From assembly GCA_945860285.1 (NCBI GenBank), contig CAMAQB010000032.1:1-35501 (forward strand): DNA of 35,501 nt. Reading direction: 5' to 3'. This document shows, in pieces, positions 33,670 through 35,501 of this stretch. Positions within the stretch are counted from its first letter, which is position 1, and every line of letters begins with the position of its first letter. The DNA is from Akkermansia muciniphila. Its GTDB lineage: Bacteria > Verrucomicrobiota > Verrucomicrobiia > Verrucomicrobiales > Akkermansiaceae. A model generated the notes under the pieces. That model had not been told where the DNA came from. It searched no databases and saw only the letters and a program-made list of their open reading frames with translations. The position numbers and the translations under genes were made by a program.

Positions 33670-34694
33670 ACGACGATGAAACATGGATGCAGGAAGCCTT
33701 GCAGCAAGCGCGACAGGGCATCGGCAAAACCGCGCCGAATCCGCCGGTGGGTGCGGTGATTGTCAAGGATGGCCTGTTGCTGGGAAAAGGCTGGCACCAG
33801 AAGGCCGGCATGCCGCATGCCGAACGCGAAGCGCTCGCCGATGCCCGCAACAATCACGGCGCGGAGGCGCTCATCGGCGCGACCGCTTACGTGACGCTCG
33901 AACCATGTTCGACGCAGGGTCGCACGCCGCCTTGTGTTCAGGGCTTGATCGATGCGGGAATCCGTCGCGTGGTGTATGCCTGCGAAGACCCCAATCCAGC
34001 TCATTCCGGTCGTGCCGATCTGTTGCTGAAGAATGCAGGCATCGAAGTCGCAAAAGGCATTTGCCGAGAGGAAGCGGAGAAAATCCTTCGGCCCTTCGCC
34101 AAGGTGCAATCGACCGGTCTGCCGTGGGTGATCCTGAAAATCGCGATGAGCCTCGACGGTCGGATCACTCGACCCAGCGGCGAAAGCAACTGGCTGACCT
34201 GCGAGGCATCCCGACGGGATGTGCAAAACCTGCGCGCGGAGGTTGACATGATCATGACCAGCGGGGAAACGGTGCGCAGCGACAAACCGGCACTGACGAT
34301 TCGGGTGCCCGAACTGCTGGAAGGCAGAGACCAACCGTGGCGACTGGTGGTCAGCCGCAATCCGCAGTCGCTGCCCGCCGATGCCCCGTTGTTCTGCGAT
34401 GAAAGCCGCCATCGCACTTTGGTGAGGGAAGGGGACCTGTCGTCGATTTTGCGCGAAGTTGTTAGGGAAAAAGATGTTCTCTGCGTGCTCGTCGAAGCCG
34501 GAGGAAAACTCGCGGCGGAACTTCTCGCAGAACAACTTGTTGATGAAATCGTCATCTACATGGCACCGCTCATCACCGGTGGTCTGCCCGCCGTCGCGGG
34601 CGATGGTCTATCAAACGTCCGACTAACCAACATCGAGTGGACACGCATCGAAGACGACGTGAAATTCCGCGCCAGCGTAGACAGGAAATTGTGA
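33666..34694 (+). CDS. ribD: Bifunctional riboflavin deaminase/reductase
   Basis: The enzyme carries out the second and third steps of riboflavin synthesis: deamination of the pyrimidine product of GTP cyclohydrolase II, then NADPH-dependent reduction of the ribose. The 342 residues hold a zinc deaminase domain (about 1-140) with HAE at 51-53 and the ligands Cys81 and Cys90 in PCSTQGRTPPC. In E. coli this loop has His-His where Thr-Gln stands here; the zinc ligands are intact. The reductase domain from about 150 shows KIAMSLDGRITRPSGESNWLT and VEAGGKLAAELL. The start is GTG at 33666, overlapping the previous stop (GTGA). Other rib genes are not in the window. Confidence 0.93.
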   Translation: MNDDETWMQEALQQARQGIGKTAPNPPVGAVIVKDGLLLGKGWHQKAGMPHAEREALADARNNHGAEALIGATAYVTLEPCSTQGRTPPCVQGLIDAGIRRVVYACEDPNPAHSGRADLLLKNAGIEVAKGICREEAEKILRPFAKVQSTGLPWVILKIAMSLDGRITRPSGESNWLTCEASRRDVQNLRAEVDMIMTSGETVRSDKPALTIRVPELLEGRDQPWRLVVSRNPQSLPADAPLFCDESRHRTLVREGDLSSILREVVREKDVLCVLVEAGGKLAAELLAEQLVDEIVIYMAPLITGGLPAVAGDGLSNVRLTNIEWTRIEDDVKFRASVDRKL

Positions 34695-34749
34695 GTTTCC
34701 CTGGGGTGTCTTACGTGAAGGGATTTCAAGACAGGAACGATGAGTCCTC

Positions 34750-34989
34750 CTACGCCTGACCGGGGGCGAGGGTGGAGCACGGAATTGAAGTTGTATCGGT
34801 CACGACGGCTGGAACTGGAGGCGGGTCAGGCGTTAGGAGCGACGCATTGTTCTCCCTTCTTCTATTTTGGAGTTGTCGGGCAAGAGTTTGCTGACGTGCC
34901 CAATCATTAATTCGGGCAAGGTCGTATCCGTGCTCGGCGGCCAACGCCGCCCTAGCTTCTCGAATCTCATCAATTATCGGATTGTTCAT
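34750..34989 (-). CDS. Putative antitoxin of a VapC-like pair
   Basis: This 79-residue protein begins MNNPIIDEIREARAALAAEH, a pattern common to small genes paired with PIN-domain toxins: a helix with D-E-I-R followed by YDLxxIxxW. Its last ~35 residues are Pro/Thr-rich and unlike that family, so the tail may be altered. It overlaps the end of the PIN-toxin remnant by 20 bases, in the order toxin then antitoxin. With the toxin broken, it may be a relic without function. Confidence 0.6.
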   Translation of the reverse strand: MNNPIIDEIREARAALAAEHGYDLARINDWARQQTLARQLQNRRRENNASLLTPDPPPVPAVVTDTTSIPCSTLAPGQA

Positions 34990-35347
34990 GGCGTGGTATT
35001 AAGGTTTCAGGTGTGCAAACGATAGGGATATGAAGGCTGTGGTAGCTGCAATAATCTACCAACTCTTTTTGAAGCACAGCGTTGGCCAAATGAGTGCAGT
35101 TCCAAGTGAGAAGATAATCCATCCTATGGAGGATTGCGAGAGCCAAATGGGATGCGTCTATAAATGCTTTCTTAGGAAGCTGAAAAAGCTTGATTATGTC
35201 TCCCTCAAGTAGATGCATATCCTCTGGAACCGAGAGTTCAGGAATATCTGCAAGATAAGATAACCTACGCTCAGCGACTGAAATATCGCCGCGAGAGCAT
35301 TCGTCAATCGTAAACGCCAGGGCAAACGCATTTAATTTGTTGAAAAA
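34970..35347 (-). pseudogene. PIN-domain (VapC-like) toxin, N-terminal part missing
   Basis: The open frame from 35347 down to the stop at 34970 reads as the C-terminal two thirds of a PIN-domain ribonuclease. Blocks are FTIDECSRGDISVAERRLSY, LPELSVPED-like sequence, FIDASHLALAILHRMDYLLT and WNCTHLANAV. The acidic residues in ECSRGD, in DASHLA and near TWN fit the PIN active site. The first ~50-60 residues, with the initial catalytic Asp, are absent: the frame meets a stop at 35350-35348, 44 bases before a transposase gene. The longest product from an ATG would start at 35218 (82 residues). The break fits insertion of the neighbouring IS. Confidence 0.65.
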
Positions 35348-35393
35348 TCAACAAAAGACTTGTACTTTGTAAATACATCTTAATAATTAGCGG

Positions 35394-35501
35394 ATGTCCT
35401 CACCGCACGAACCTAACGAAAACAGCACTGCTCCGTCTCCATGTATCATCCTCATCTTACAGGAGCTTGACGATCCGCGCATCGAACGCGCGCGCAAACA
35501 C
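35394..35501 (+). CDS. Transposase N-terminus, ISAs1/H-repeat type (partial)
   Basis: Thirty-six codons are visible (MSSPHEPNENSTAPS, then LQELDDPRIERARKH) before the window ends. The pattern L-x-x-L-x-D-P-R-x-x-x-x-R-x-H is the opening of the N-terminal domain of ISAs1-family (H-repeat-associated) transposases. Only this short segment is available, so the family call is tentative. The left end of the element should lie between 35348 and 35393, right against the broken toxin gene. Confidence 0.55.
   Translation, partial: MSSPHEPNENSTAPSPCIILILQELDDPRIERARKH

Overview
The window looks like chromosomal DNA of a Gram-negative bacterium, most likely of the Verrucomicrobiota. That assignment is an inference. 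It rests on the housekeeping set (RNase HIII, an isolated dnaN, MutY, a bifunctional RibD), the scarcity of clear Shine-Dalgarno sequences, the large bacterial alpha-2-macroglobulin, and the Sec-exported Rhs giant with no PAAR or VgrG partner. No rRNA, tRNA or CRISPR array was seen.

Region 1 (1-16.4 kb, all genes on the minus strand) is a polymorphic-toxin island. In transcription order it holds a broken conserved gene (16384-15660), a 291-residue secreted protein, a 2682-residue secreted Rhs protein, and its 101-residue putative immunity protein, all closely spaced or overlapping. Two 'mini-Rhs' orphan modules follow. Each begins with the same ~860-bp block, which carries an upstream region, a TTG start, a Sec signal peptide and the last ~170 residues of the Rhs core, and then splits into its own C-terminal domain. 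The first orphan has an intact, ADP-ribosyltransferase-like tip and a 99-residue putative immunity gene joined by an ATGA overlap. The second is cut off by an IS256-family element, which was itself hit by an integrase-type (rve) insertion sequence. The result is an IS inside an IS inside an rhs tip.

Region 2 (16.4-16.9 kb) has no credible intact gene. It holds about 18 units of a 21-bp repeat that keeps its register while the sequence decays.

Region 3 (16.9-34.7 kb) is ordinary chromosome: agmatine deiminase, an HU/IHF protein, RNase HIII, MutY, DnaN, an MFS transporter and a 1974-residue alpha-2-macroglobulin. A minus-strand operon follows (DUF202-like membrane protein, PdxA, a two-helix membrane protein, a secreted lysozyme-like protein). 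Divergent from it is a tight plus-strand operon (conserved small protein, FAD oxidoreductase of the MnmC1/MnmL type, MnmM/YtqB-type methyltransferase, RibD). The FAD enzyme and the methyltransferase together suggest a split pathway for the mnm5 modification of tRNA wobble uridine.

Region 4 (34.7-35.5 kb) is a decayed toxin-antitoxin locus: a small antitoxin-like gene and a PIN-domain toxin that has lost its N-terminal part. Right behind the break lies the start of a transposase gene of the ISAs1/H-repeat type, which runs off the window.
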